This document shows positions 9,400 to 18,492 of a stretch of DNA of 24,903 bases, piece after piece. The DNA is from Xanthoparmelia taractica (taxonomy: Eukaryota; Ascomycota; Lecanoromycetes; Lecanorales; Parmeliaceae): positions 1 through 24,903 of the forward strand of contig JANQBS010000425.1 of assembly GCA_033085395.1 (NCBI GenBank). The letters run 5' to 3'. Position numbers and translations under genes: made by a program. Positions within the stretch are counted from its first letter, which is position 1. The number at the start of each line of letters is the position of its first letter. The notes beneath the pieces are model-generated. The model worked only from the letters and a program-made list of their open reading frames with translations. It made no database searches and was not told the DNA's origin.

Positions 9400-10805
9400 T
9401 AGTAATTTAGTTATTACTTAGAATTTAGAGAATTTAAACTTAAATACGTCTAATAATAATATAATAGATATAAGTATTAATAAAGTAAATACTAGTATTA
9501 ATCGTCTTTGAGATAAGAAATTAAATAAGTTATTATTAGAGATACTTTTATAATTATAATTTAACGAGTTAAATAATTAGCAATTCATAATCTTATCGAA
9601 TTTCCCAATATCGTTAAGCTCGATATTCTTCTCTTTCTATAGTTTAACGCGATTATCGCTTCGAAAGATCTTTTATTTCTAGAAGTTATTATTATTATTA
9701 AAAAATCGCTTTATTAAAGCTAAGAGATATAAGGGTAGCTTTATCGCGATATTATTATTCTTTTATAAGATATATTTAACGTTTATTAATAATATAGTAA
9801 CGAATTAAAAAGCTTTAATATATCTATTCTTATTCTTCTTAATTAGACTCTTAACTTATATTAAACTTATAAATTAAAAAATTAATCTAATTACACGCTA
9901 TAGCTTCTTTATAAATTACTTCGTAATTTAATGTAGATCTTTAACGCATATCGTAAGAAAGATAATTTTATCTTTTACTCTAAATAAATTCTCGATTATT
10001 ATCTTTAAATTATTTTATATCGAATTTAATTACTTCTTAATTTCGTTAAGCTCGATCTATATAATAATTTATTAGACTCGAAGCGCTATTAATTATAGTA
10101 ATTCTATTTTCGTAGTAGATTACTATCGTAACGAATCAAGTTCTTCTAGACTAAAGAAGATAAAGTTATCGACGATGCTATTTTCTAGGAGAATATTATA
10201 TCTATCTCACGATTCTTAGCTAATTATAAGTTTATTTATTCGCGAGATCGAACTTAGCTTATTAAAGAAGAGAATAGAACTATCTTCGAAAGAGATAGCG
10301 AACTCCTCTGCTATAAAGATTCGCGCTCTTTTTCTAGTACTAAAGGGTATCTCGCTTACTAATCGAGGTTCAACTAATAAATATTTAATACTATGTGAGA
10401 TTTCGTGACTTATCCCGATCTTCGTATCGGAATAATAAAGCTAATACTTTAACGTAGTAGTAATTTTATTTAGTGTTTATGTAGTTATTAAACTAAAGAC
10501 CTCTATCTCTATTTTCTTAAATACGAGTTTATCGTATATAGTCTATACTCTTTTCGTCGTCGCGATAAAATTATATTCTAAGATCTAATTTTCGCATAGT
10601 AAACTTGATTTTAACTCGTGATTTTCGTATCTACGTATCTTAATATTAATAAAGATTAATAAAAATCCCTTCGCTGCTTCTTCGTCTCCATGTATTTGAT
10701 AGACTTCGAAGACTACCTAATAGCGCAGCAGATTGTCCTGGCCACTCCTTATCTTCTCTACTTAGCCTTTATTGATATAGTTGATACGCAAGTTTTTAGT
10801 AAACG
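9400..10805 (-). pseudogene. X1 protein remnant, main part (unrecognised)
   Basis: The minus-strand frame entering from 18314 continues at 10805 and is open for long stretches with stops at likely Gln/Trp codons. Readable parts are TKNLRINYINKG, KIRSGQDNLLRY, VVFEVYQIHGDEEAAKGFLL, KIRRYENHELKSSLLCEN, LEYNFIATTKRV, YDKLVFKKIEIE, LVEPRLVSEIPFSTRKRAR, IFIAEEFAISFEDSSILFFN and IVDNFIFFSLEELDSLR. Downstream the sequence becomes more degraded (KKNKNRYIKAF, LPLYLLALIKRFFNNNN), and the end is uncertain, about 9550 or lower. The unit would encode a protein of roughly 400 residues or more. I do not recognise a family or a catalytic motif. A Gypsy-1a insertion cuts the frame near its N-terminus. Confidence 0.55.
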
Positions 10806-10810
10806 AGCTC
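10806..10810. repeat. Target site duplication AGCTC, left of Gypsy-1a
   Basis: AGCTC directly precedes the LTR start TGTCATGG, and the same five bases follow the other LTR at 18314-18318. Removing the element and one copy restores the X1 reading frame. Confidence 0.88.
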
Positions 10811-10973
10811 TGTCATGGAAAGGTCTTTGGGAATAATAATTGAAAAGTCTGTGGAATTCTAAGGGCCGCAGTGGCGGAGATTATGCTGAGAAACTATTAC
10901 AAATTTGGCCTAGCCTCCCCGTTCTTTCCCCGATCTTTCGAAATGCCTTTTGACATACAGAAAAACCGTAACA
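10811..10973 (-). repeat. Gypsy-1a 3' LTR
   Basis: This 163-bp LTR starts TGTCATGG and ends CCGTAACA. It matches 18151-18313 at the same length with about a dozen differences, all but one transitions, as RIP would give. It is well conserved, with GC-rich blocks such as GGGCCGCAGTGGCGGAG. Small open frames that overlap it on the plus strand are not genes. Confidence 0.87.
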
Positions 10974-11390
10974 ACATCCCACAACAACAAGAAAAAACAA
11001 GCGACCTCGCTTGCTTAGCTATGCATTCAAAATCAACTTCCAACAAGCCATAACCTCAATCAAATCCTTAATTTATTAGTGCTGTTGCCTTATTATTATT
11101 GCTAGCGAATTTTCGTTGGTATTGGCGGTAAACTACTAGAAAACTAGTAGCAGTAAGGTCACCTTAGCGGCTGAAAGCATATAGTGTAGGAATTAAAGCA
11201 TATAGTGTAGGGGTAGTTAGAATACCACAATAACAATAACACAATTATTGATTGATATCTTCTTTCATTAATCACATAAACGCTATCGAGTAGAGGAAAA
11301 TAATTCTTGGTTAACAATACTCGTTGAGTCGTTTAAATATAGTAGTGAGATAAGTAAGTGTGATGTAGTATTAGATGACATTAGCAGTAG
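10974..11390 (-). other. Gypsy-1a 3' untranslated region, weakly mutated
   Basis: No gene is seen between the chromodomain remnant and the 3' LTR. The stretch keeps many CA and CC dinucleotides. It contains a hairpin (CTACTAG at 11133-11139 with CTAGTAG at 11144-11150), the palindrome AAGGTCACCTT at 11154-11164, and two 17-bp direct repeats. On the element strand the bases before the LTR read TTGTGGGATGT, at best a weak polypurine tract. Confidence 0.55.
11174..11211. repeat. Two 17-bp direct repeats in the Gypsy-1a 3' region
   Basis: AAAGCATATAGTGTAGG occurs at 11174-11190 and again at 11195-11211, identical, with 4 bp between. The match survives in a region otherwise subject to mutation. 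Confidence 0.75.
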
Positions 11391-11570
11391 CTATTGTATT
11401 CTTATACTTTCGTACTAAGTCATTAGAGTTCGTGAGATCTTTGACGTTATATTACTAATTATATTTAGGCCCGTATCTTAATTATCTAATAAGATACTAC
11501 GTGATTATATCTCTATCTTTTCGAATAACTCGCTTATTAAGAATTCGCTCTACTTCCTAGAACTTGTACT
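11391..11570 (-). pseudogene. Gypsy-1a chromodomain remnant
   Basis: The minus strand from about 11565 reads YKF*EVERILNKRVIR, then KDRDIIT*YLIR*LRYGPKY, then YNVKDLTNSNDLVRKYK. This fits a chromodomain (W-EVE-x-IL-x-x-R, then YLVRW-x-GYGPEYD-x-W, then the acidic helix). The expected Trp residues are stops, from TGG to TAG. This is the last domain of pol, and the frame ends at about 11390. In chromoviruses this domain binds modified histone tails and steers integration. Confidence 0.75.
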
Positions 11571-11599
11571 TATTTATATTCTCTTTTATATATACGCTA

Positions 11600-12760
11600 T
11601 CTAATTAATCAGAAATAGAATAATTATACGAATTAGAGTTAGAAGTAGAAGTAGACTTTAATTAAGTAATGCTAAAAATCGAATATATATTTCAATGCCT
11701 TAGAATAGCTAATTTATAGATCTATTTGCCGACTTTCTATAGTATTTCGAAGAAATCGATATACTATTAAAATAGCTTGATAGTAATAATAGTAGTAATA
11801 GAGATGAAATAGTCTTTATATAGTCGTAAATAAGTTTAATCGCCCTACTTAAGAAATATTAATTAATGCTTTCTATTATAGTAGTGTTTTTGAGTTATCT
11901 AAGTAAATGAGATAATATTAGCTATTTGAATACGGGCAACGATAGGCTATAATAGAGATGTAGTGGCTTCTCTAAGCAAATTAAGTGGCCTATTAAATTA
12001 AAATTCGTAAGTTAGTTCGTTGAGAGTTTTGTTAGTCGTAGTTAAGATCGAGTTATTAAATAGAGCTTATATTTGCGAGAGAATTAACGATTAGAGAGCG
12101 AGATTTTATATAATATATAGATAGAATCTTAGTGCTATCTTCGTTATTTAATTAATTCTTTCGCTACTTTTATTTATTTAAGAATAATAAATAGTAGAAT
12201 AAAGTAAGTTTACTATGAGCTTTTTAAAGAGCTTCGATTAAAGCTTAGAAAGAAATTTTCTATTATAATCCGTAAGCAAAATTCTTGGAATTTCTTAATT
12301 TATAATATTAAGTTTATTAAGTAATATAGTAGCTTATTAAATAATAGAATAATTCTTTTTATTAGATATGAAAATTACTTTTTTTATAAACTTATCTATT
12401 ATAGAAAGAATAATATTAAACTTTTTATTTACTAAGTTTAAGAGTATTAAAATAAAATTTGAAGTAAGTATATAAAACGATATTAACGAAGACTCGATTA
12501 ACTATAGAGAGTTATAAGGGCGATATTAGTGTATTTAAAGAATAAGGCATTAAGAATAGAATCTAATATACTATCGAAGATACTTTATTAATTTATAAAT
12601 ATATTAGATATTCGAAATCTTTTTATAAGATCTCTTAAATCTTAAATAATTATCTTTATAAGCTATTTTAAGAACGATTTTAATTATACTCTAAGATATA
12701 TAAAGACGCTATACGTCGATAAGCTTATTAATATAAAAGAAAAGATTTTAATATTTCTAT
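11600..12760 (-). pseudogene. Gypsy-1a integrase remnant
   Basis: On the minus strand the zinc-binding region (about 12650-12550) reads YKDNYLRFKRSYKKISNI, where HPGF...Y is expected, followed by YLR*YIRF and CLI, so part of the HHCC set is lost. The core shows LTSNFI at 12450 (first catalytic Asp read as Asn, 12457-12459), ILLTDYNRKFLSKL (second Asp kept, 12268-12270) and SSERIN*ITKIALRFY (Glu kept, 12160-12162). The C-terminal part reads LTTTNKTLNELTYEF, VARIQIANIISF and YNRKH*LIFLK*GD. The order and spacing match fungal gypsy integrases. Confidence 0.78.
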
Positions 12761-12899
12761 ATAGTATTTTTTATATATCTATTATAAACGAAAGAAAAAT
12801 TAATAACGTTCTCGTTAATATCTTTATTTTTAGCTATTAAAGTAGATATTTTAATATAAAATAAATCTATTTTATAATTATCTTCGAGAGCTTTAAGAA

Positions 12900-13560
12900 A
12901 TATAGAACTTATCTTTATAAGTGTAATAGTAAAGAAAGTATCTAGCTTATTATACTTATTAGAAAGAGATATATTATTAGTATTTATAAGTCTTAAAAAT
13001 GCATTAAGAACTATATACTCTTTTTTAGATTTATATCGAATATGAAGACGAAATTATCTAAGAAATTAAGAAGCTCTAATAAGATAAACGTTTATTTTTA
13101 TAATAAAATTCGTTGAAGTAATCGATAATTATTTTATAGTATTTATAATAATAGAATAATCTATTTAAATAATAGTAGTATGCTTTAAAGAGTCTATTAA
13201 GTATCTTATTTTCTTAAGCACTTAGACGAAGTCTATTACTTTTAGCTCTATTAACTAGTAATTCTTCTTAACTTAAGTTAGATCTCGAGAAAGAAATATA
13301 ATTATTTAAATTATAGTGCGAGAAGATTATTTATTTAAGTTAGAATTAACTTCTTCGTTAATATAAAAGACTTATACTTCGAAATTAAACTTCTTTAAAA
13401 TATTTAAATCTATTTAAATTAATCTATTAAGATCGTGATAAATAAGTATAGAAGATTAAGATAATACTACTTATAGATTATTAGAATTAATCTTCTTTAT
13501 TTTATTTAATATAGATAGTTTAAAGCGAGAAGAATAAATACGACGGGGATTATCTTTTAA
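12900..13560 (-). pseudogene. Gypsy-1a RNase H remnant
   Basis: The minus strand reads NPRRIYSSRFKLS near 13550, then NRLI*IDLNILKKFNF near 13425-13385 (IDLDASKEFGF in active relatives, with Asp to Asn changes), VFYINEEVNSNLNK, IFLSRSNLS, Y*LIELKVIDFV*VLKKIRY near 13255-13200, then LKHTTIII and DYSIII. This is the RNase H of fungal gypsy elements. Its catalytic acidic residues are partly lost and several stops interrupt it. Confidence 0.75.
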
Positions 13561-13861
13561 CGAAGCTTCTTTTAGAAGTCTTATCTTTAGATTCTATAAA
13601 GGTATTATAAGCTATATATAGTAATAAACTAAGCTACGAAGATAGTCTATTAAACTAAGATAATGCTTTAAGTCTTTAAGAGTTACAAAATAATTTAGCT
13701 TAATAATTACTTTAAGTTTATTATCTATAGTAGCTATTCTTAAAGAATTAATATATCGATTAAATAGATTAATATTTAAATATTCTAGAAAGATCTTTTT
13801 AGGGACGATTAAAATATTATATTTAATTAGAAGTTGAAAAAGTCTTTTTAAGTAATAGAGG

Positions 13862-13869
13862 TGCTTAGA
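13862..13869. repeat. Target duplication TGCTTAGA, left of MITE C
   Basis: Perfect 8-bp partner of 14146-14153. Confidence 0.88.
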
Positions 13870-14145
13870 TACGGGTCGGAAAGGTGTGGTATATTTGATG
13901 GTATGGGACCAGTTTTTCGAATATCATACCGAAAGATATGAGATATCCCATACTCCCATTGGGTTTTTAATAAATATATTACGTGATATTATTTTATATT
14001 CTAAAAATACGTAAAAAGCTTAAGCGAACGCTTATATAATTATAAAATTCTATAAATAGATTAAAAAGATATAATTTTTTAAAAAAAGTTGAAAAAAAGT
14101 TGAAAACGACTATATTCAACAGATACCACACCTTTTCGACCCGTA
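13870..14145 (+). mobile_element. MITE copy C (276 bp, 8-bp target duplication)
   Basis: This is the cleanest copy, with ends TACGGGTCGGAAAGGTGTGG and (inverted) CCACACCTTTTCGACCCGTA and a perfect 8-bp duplication TGCTTAGA. The internal sequence has a short hairpin (TAAGCG-AA-CGCTTA), a run of A-rich sequence near the right end, and no reading frame. Removal with one duplication copy restores the reverse transcriptase frame of Gypsy-1a, so it inserted after Gypsy-1a. It is far less RIP-mutated than the flanks. Confidence 0.9.
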
Positions 14146-14153
14146 TGCTTAGA
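14146..14153. repeat. Target duplication TGCTTAGA, right of MITE C
   Basis: Perfect 8-bp partner of 13862-13869. Confidence 0.88.
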
Positions 14154-14699
14154 GAAACTATTAGATTTAATAATAATATTATTAATATAGATCTACGCGA
14201 AATTCTTGAGAGCTCTTAAAATATAATTAATTCTTCTCTATACGTAAATAATTAAATTTATATATCTTATAATTAAAACATTAAATATTTCCTAGTCTCG
14301 ATGCGTGATTATTATAAGTATATATTGAAAATCGAGATATACGAGTTATTAATAGAAGAATAATACTATATTTAGTATAGTTAGATAAGTGCAATTAAGT
14401 AGTTTTGAGATAATATCTAATTAAAGAGACACGGGATAGATATCTAGTATAATAAGATTATTTAGTTTACGAATATTAATTACTACTCTTCTCTTTCTTT
14501 TATTATTTAATAGAGTTTTTTAAATAGCGAAGATAAAATAGCTAAACGAAGTTAATTATTTAATATATTTTAGACGATCTTACTATTAAAGAGCGTTAAA
14601 GATTTTATTAAATATTATTTTATTTATTAGCTTAAGAGAATAGATTTTCGCTCTCTTATTATTAAATAGTCTTAATTATTAATTATCTCGAAGAGAAAG

Positions 14700-15061
14700 C
14701 TTTATTTATTTATTTTATAATACTTTAATAAAATCTTTATTCTATTATAGAGACGAATACTTATCAACTAGATTAAATAATTGCTATCTCTCTTTCTTAT
14801 TTTTATAGATCATCACATCGTTAGAAAGCTTTAATTCTATGCTCACAGAATTAATAAAATCATCGTTAAGAATTTTACTTTCAATATAATTAACTAAAGA
14901 AGCAAAACTATTAGCTAGACTTATTAACGTAATAGTCGCAAAATTAACTACTCTTTTGACTCAATTCGTCGAGTGCTTTTCGGGCCCAACCGATGACGTT
15001 TCTGCATTAGCAAAGAAGACGTTTTCATAGTCGACTTCTCGTAGCGTTCTTAGATATAATT
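14700..15061 (-). pseudogene. Gypsy-1a protease-to-reverse transcriptase linker, weakly mutated
   Basis: On the minus strand from about 15060 the frame is nearly open for about 95 codons: LYLRTLREVDYENVFFANAE, TSSVGPEKHSTN, then after one TGA VKRVVNFATITLISLANSFA, ESKILNDDFINSVSIELKLS and NDVMIYKNKKER. It leads into Q/W stops and the LW-x-x-x-F-x-x-x motif just before reverse transcriptase (KYSSL**NKDFIKVL). It is the pol linker of gypsy elements, which often reads FEP-x-x-x-x...VRN...IP. The low mutation here against heavy decay on both sides is striking. Confidence 0.6.
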
Positions 15062-15124
15062 TCTTGAAAATTTACATAGCATAATTAATCTCGTTTTTAA
15101 CTATTACACCAGTAATATTAATAT

Positions 15125-15148
15125 TAATCATATATATATATATGATTA
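15125..15148. repeat. 24-bp perfect AT palindrome
   Basis: The stretch starts TAATCATATA and is its own reverse complement over 24 bp, with an (AT)n core. It lies between the protease and the linker of Gypsy-1a. It may be a simple-repeat expansion. Confidence 0.7.
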
Positions 15149-15281
15149 GATTATGCTACTTTGCAGATTCGAAAATAAAGTCTCTATTAAATAAATTCTT
15201 AGACGTAATTATAGACAAAATTTGCTAAGCTCGAGAGGCGATTATAAGTGCTTTCTATACTCGAATTAATTATTTTATATA

Positions 15282-15596
15282 CTAATTAATATTATGAATT
15301 ATAAATTTAATATTAATATCATAACTATTAATATATATATCGTTTTTGCTTATATCTAGTATAATTTTCTTTGATCTTATAATATTATTTTCTATTAGAA
15401 GATTTGCTTTTAAATTATTAATTAAATAAATCTCTCTCGTAATATAAGCAAGAGTCTTATTATTATTCTTTTTAAGATCTAGAAGATATATTAAAATAAA
15501 TATATATTCGTCGATGTTATGCATTGTAGAATTAAGCTCTTTAACATATAGATAAGATAATATTTTTTTAATTTTCACATTAGATAGAAGAGACAA
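15282..15596 (-). pseudogene. Gypsy-1a aspartic protease region
   Basis: This is an open minus-strand stretch of 104 codons that contains KKILSYLYVKELNSTMHN, IFILIYLLDLKKNNNKTLAY, REIYLINNLKANLLIENNII and KKIILDISKNDIYI. It matches Gypsy-1b 24346-24615 closely. REIxLxxNLKANxLIGNDxx followed by an I-x-LD-x-x-x-x-x-A-x-I motif fits the retroviral-type protease flap and C-terminal region of fungal gypsy polyproteins. It is a surviving piece of a longer polyprotein rather than a gene with its own start. Confidence 0.72.
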
Positions 15597-15899
15597 AAGC
15601 CATTACTTATCGATTAATATTATATTAGTATCTAAATTAATATATTCTTTCTTATTTTTAGCTATATTTGATATAAATCGTAGTGAAATATAGACGTAAT
15701 TTTAGTCACGAAAGCTAAAATTAGTGTCTAATCTAGCTCTATTCTTAAAGTCTAATTAGATAATTTTTATAATAAAAATATCGATATTTATTTATATATT
15801 TATTGGCGATTTAAACGTAGAATATAATGATTTAAAATAATATTCGACTTGTAAATGCTTATATAATTTCGACTTAAAAGAGAAAGCCAAATCACAATT

Positions 15900-18050
15900 T
15901 CTATAGTACGTTTAAATGCCCATATATTCAGCAAAAGAATTATCATAATATTGATTATTCAATTTATTAAAATCATGGTTCGACTACTCCTAATAGTTAT
16001 TAATTTCAGCACCCTATTAAAGCGCATTTTCTTTCGCTTAGCTAGAATTTTCTTACTCATTTCCAGTTATCGCTTCTACTTAATAAGCAATAGTCTTAGG
16101 TCTAAAATTCTACTGAAATTATCGATTTCCGACATAGTTTTGGCTTCCGAATTTTCGATCTACTTAATCGAATTAATTCGTTTAAGATCGATTCGTCAAA
16201 CCTAACGTGTTTTACTACCCTTCAGCTTACACGAAAGACCTTTAATTCGCTTGCTATAACCGTGAATCGTAGCGAGAATTTAATTAATAGTCGTATTACT
16301 AAGGGCGATAAGCATTTGAGTTAAAAGATCGAAATAATTACTACTGGCGATACGACTATCCGTACTACTGCTGCTATCCAAATAGCTAGGAAGGATTAAA
16401 TTAATTCTGCTAACCTTAACGAATTGAATTGAAAGCTGGATTTGAAAGACCTTGCTAAAATGCACTAGAGGCATTTCGATAGACATTCCCACGCTGCTAA
16501 TTCTACTAATTTTGATGCTATTACTGAGACCTTTAAACGAAAGCCTAATATTAATACTACCTAATATATAGCTTAAATTAGACTACTTTCTTCATATCAA
16601 GCATTTAAATAAAGCTTATAATAATAGTAGCTGCATTTAATAAATTAATAAAAATACGTAATTTCGATATAATTTTCTAGTAGGCAAATGTTAATTAATT
16701 TTAAATATTATTAATATTAGCTAATTTAATATATCTAACGATTGCTTGCATATAGCTAGTAGACTCACGGCGCGCTCGAATATCTACTAATGTGTACTTT
16801 TCTATAATTAGATTCGAGAGTGTTACGTCTAATAATTTCTTGAATCTTATAAAAAAAGCTCTATATTATTCTTTTACTTTATTACCTTCTACTTAAAAAT
16901 CTCTTCGCTTTAAATTTAATAGCTCTAAAATATATTAAATAAGTATAGAACTACGAAAACAAGTATTTATATTAATACGAATTATAGCTTCTTCTTTTAT
17001 AGCTACTAAGTTATGAATTCTTTTAATAAATAGAATCACACTACGATAATAAATATTCTTTCTTATAATTATAATCTTATTCTCTCTATTAGACTTGTTT
17101 AAAAAAAATCGAAATAGTTTAATTCTATAGTATTTTATTTGCTATTAGAACTCGATGCTTCTACGACTTTTATTATAATTAATTCGAGTTCTCCTAGCTC
17201 TTCTAATTCTTCTAATAAGCCTTATTCTTTCTTAGATTTAATAGATAAATGTAAGTTATTAATATCATTTATAACGACGAAGTTAATAGTATTATTAATT
17301 ATATCTTGTAGCTATTAAGCTGTGAAATTAATAGTTATTTTATATATAATTTAACTTAATTATCTACGAGAAGTGCTTGAATTTTCACTTAAGTTAATAA
17401 TATCTATAGTAGTAGAATCCTTACGAGTTATTAATAAAGGGGATAATATAAAGAGCGAATTATCTAATGAAGAATCACGATTATTATTAGCGAAATTGTT
17501 ATTAATATTAATAGAATTATTAGTAGAATTATTAATAGGATTATCGATATTAATACTAGTAGAATTAGTATTAGAATTATTGCTAGTTAATAACGAATTA
17601 GATATATTTTTAGTAGAAAAAGAATTAAAGAGTAAGCTTCTAAGAGATTAAGTGACTTACTTAAAACGTCGAATAAATTTACGAAAAGTAGATTTATTAA
17701 CGACTTAGTTAGATAGTTAATAATCCTGAATTAAGAAATAAGTAGTTGTTCTTAATGAATTAGTAGTAGAATTAATAGTAGATATCGATCTGATAGATCT
17801 AAGAGTGTTGAACGTGAGATGCTTACAAATCTTCTTGGTATCGTCAGATATTAAATTAGCGTATTTGTGATCTATAACAATGAATTCCTAGATATTAAAT
17901 GCGAGGCTAAGTACTTGTCTATCTATTGAAGTAGCCAGCGTTGATTTATAAGACTAATTAACAAAAGAAGCAAAAAAAGAAGCTTTTGAGTAGGCAAAGA
18001 GCAGAGAGAAAAGCTGATGAGATCTTGCTAATCTAATAGCTCACTCATTT
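15900..18050 (-). pseudogene. Gypsy-1a gag remnant
   Basis: On the minus strand the N-terminal part (about 17730-17400) reads VNKSTFRKFIRRFK, FSTKNISNSLLTSNNSNTNS and then an Asn/Ser/Thr-rich tract (NNSTNNSINI, NNNRDSS). It leads to DSTTIDIINLSENSSTSRR and KITINFTA**LQD. The capsid part lies in 17300-16700 and is better read in Gypsy-1b. A surviving open piece at 16492-16280 (EMPLVHFSKVFQ, VKVSRINLILPSYLDSSSST, YFDLLTQMLIAL) belongs to the region between capsid and protease and continues as LKGSKTR to about 15900. Open frames on the plus strand at 15951-16205 and 17373-17651 are only the antisense of this gene. Confidence 0.65.
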
Positions 18051-18150
18051 AATAAATTCGGTGACGATAAGTGAGCTATAATAATGAAGAACATCTCCTG
18101 AATCGATTTCGACAGTCAGTTGACATCGAAATTAAGCGTTGCTATCATGT
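17700..18150 (-). other. Gypsy-1a leader and gag start, moderately mutated
   Basis: This stretch lies between the 5' LTR and the recognisable gag. Homology with Gypsy-1b (21799-22260) is clear and colinear. It includes AGCTCACTTATCG and its near-inverted partner GAGTGAGCTAT (18039-18078), which could form a hairpin. The first gag codon cannot be fixed, and no primer-binding site was recognised at the LTR junction. Confidence 0.5.
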
Positions 18151-18313
18151 TATCATGAAAAGGTCTTTAAGAATAATGGTTGAAAAGTCTGTGGAATTCT
18201 AAGGGCCGCAGTGGCGGAGATCATGCTAAGAAACTAATACAAATTTGGCCTAGCCTCCCCGTTCTTTCCCCGATCTTTCGAAATGCCTTTTGGCATATAG
18301 AAAAACCGTGACA
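18151..18313 (-). repeat. Gypsy-1a 5' LTR
   Basis: This is the 163-bp partner of 10811-10973. It ends CCGTGACA at the outer border, so the minus strand starts TGTCACGG. At the inner border TATCATGA stands where TGTCATGG is found in the 3' copy, two G-to-A changes. AGCTC follows directly. Confidence 0.87.
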
Positions 18314-18318
18314 AGCTC
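18314..18318. repeat. Target site duplication AGCTC, right of Gypsy-1a
   Basis: Perfect partner of 10806-10810. Confidence 0.88.
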
Positions 18319-18492
18319 ACAATCTTAGCTACTCACGTATTACTTAAGTTTATTCTTTCCGGGGAATAAAGCGATTCATGATCTTTAGATAATTTTATAG
18401 TAGTAATAAGCTCGTTTTAATAATATTATTCGTTTTAAGATAGTTCTTATCTCTAGCGTCTATTAGATATAAACTTCATTTCTAAAAATACG
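18314..18492 (-). pseudogene. X1 protein remnant, N-terminal part
   Basis: The minus strand shows a possible start codon at 18479-18477 (MKFISNRR), followed by several Gln-type stops and then ELITTIKLSKDHESLYSPER, INLSNT and VAKIV up to the Gypsy-1a border. Removing Gypsy-1a and one AGCTC joins this in frame to TKNLRINYINKG at 10800. X2 has ATA where this ATG is, a G-to-A change, so the Met is plausible as the true start. Function unknown. Confidence 0.55.

Larger units (their letters stand above)
9023..10805 (-). mobile_element. X1 unit, left portion (of a 2-kb repeated unit)
   Basis: This segment is homologous along its length to 18496-20340 (X2). The remaining X1 part lies at 18314-18492, beyond the inserted Gypsy-1a. 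Without the insertion X1 is about 1.96 kb, against about 2.02 kb for X2. Neither copy shows clear terminal inverted repeats, LTRs or a target duplication, so X may be a transposon of unknown type or a tandemly duplicated host gene later hit by RIP. X1 keeps more CA/CC/GG dinucleotides than X2 and is the better copy for reconstruction. Confidence 0.6.
13621..14650 (-). pseudogene. Gypsy-1a reverse transcriptase remnant (split by MITE C)
   Basis: On the minus strand the domain begins near 14680 with KLSLRDN and continues KIYSLKL, IFNKIFNAL, DRLKYIK*LTSFSYFIF, NKRKRRVVINIRKLN, ILDIYPVSL*LDIISKL, ITHRD*EIFN and LIIRYINLIIYV*RRINYI. The catalytic YIDD reads YINN at 14178-14189, both Asp changed to Asn. 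MITE C then interrupts the frame. Across it the frame joins exactly: SFSKHLYYLKRLFQLL, YNILIVP, KKIFLEYLN, DNKLKVIIKLNYFVT and LKDLKHYLSLIDYLRSL, which is the thumb/connection region. No function can remain. Confidence 0.82.
10811..18313 (-). mobile_element. Gypsy-1a: full-length RIP-decayed Ty3/gypsy chromovirus
   Basis: The 7.5-kb element (about 7.2 kb without its MITE) has two 163-bp LTRs and a perfect 5-bp target duplication. The minus strand carries gag (about 18000 to 15900), protease (15596-15282), a linker, reverse transcriptase (about 14620 to 13900 plus the MITE), RNase H (about 13500 to 13000), integrase (about 12700 to 11700) and a chromodomain (about 11560 to 11390). It belongs to a different family from Gypsy-2: the LTRs are unrelated and the gag begins with an Asn/Ser/Thr-rich tract. 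Decay is uneven. The LTRs, both untranslated regions, about 14770-15060 and about 16200-16560 keep many CA/CC/GG dinucleotides, while pol is heavily mutated. It is inserted in X1, so it is younger than X1. Confidence 0.88.

Noticed and set aside
10811..10973. Solo LTR
   Set aside because: Its flanking AGCTC pairs with the AGCTC after the LTR at 18314, and gag to chromodomain fill the interval, so it is one end of a full element.
10871..11053. 60-codon plus-strand open frame as a small gene
   Set aside because: It lies within the 3' LTR and untranslated region of Gypsy-1a; the matching LTRs at 18151-18313 and 21647-21798 do not keep the frame.
15951..16205. 84-codon plus-strand open frame, hydrophobic
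   Set aside because: It is antisense to the gag-to-protease region of Gypsy-1a; the minus strand continues the polyprotein frame.
17373..17651. Leu-rich plus-strand open frame resembling a membrane protein, with a relative at 22300-22563 on the minus strand
   Set aside because: Both are the antisense of the Asn/Ser/Thr-rich gag segment; AAT and TCT codons read backwards give ATT and AGA, and the Leu/Ile/Val richness comes from that.
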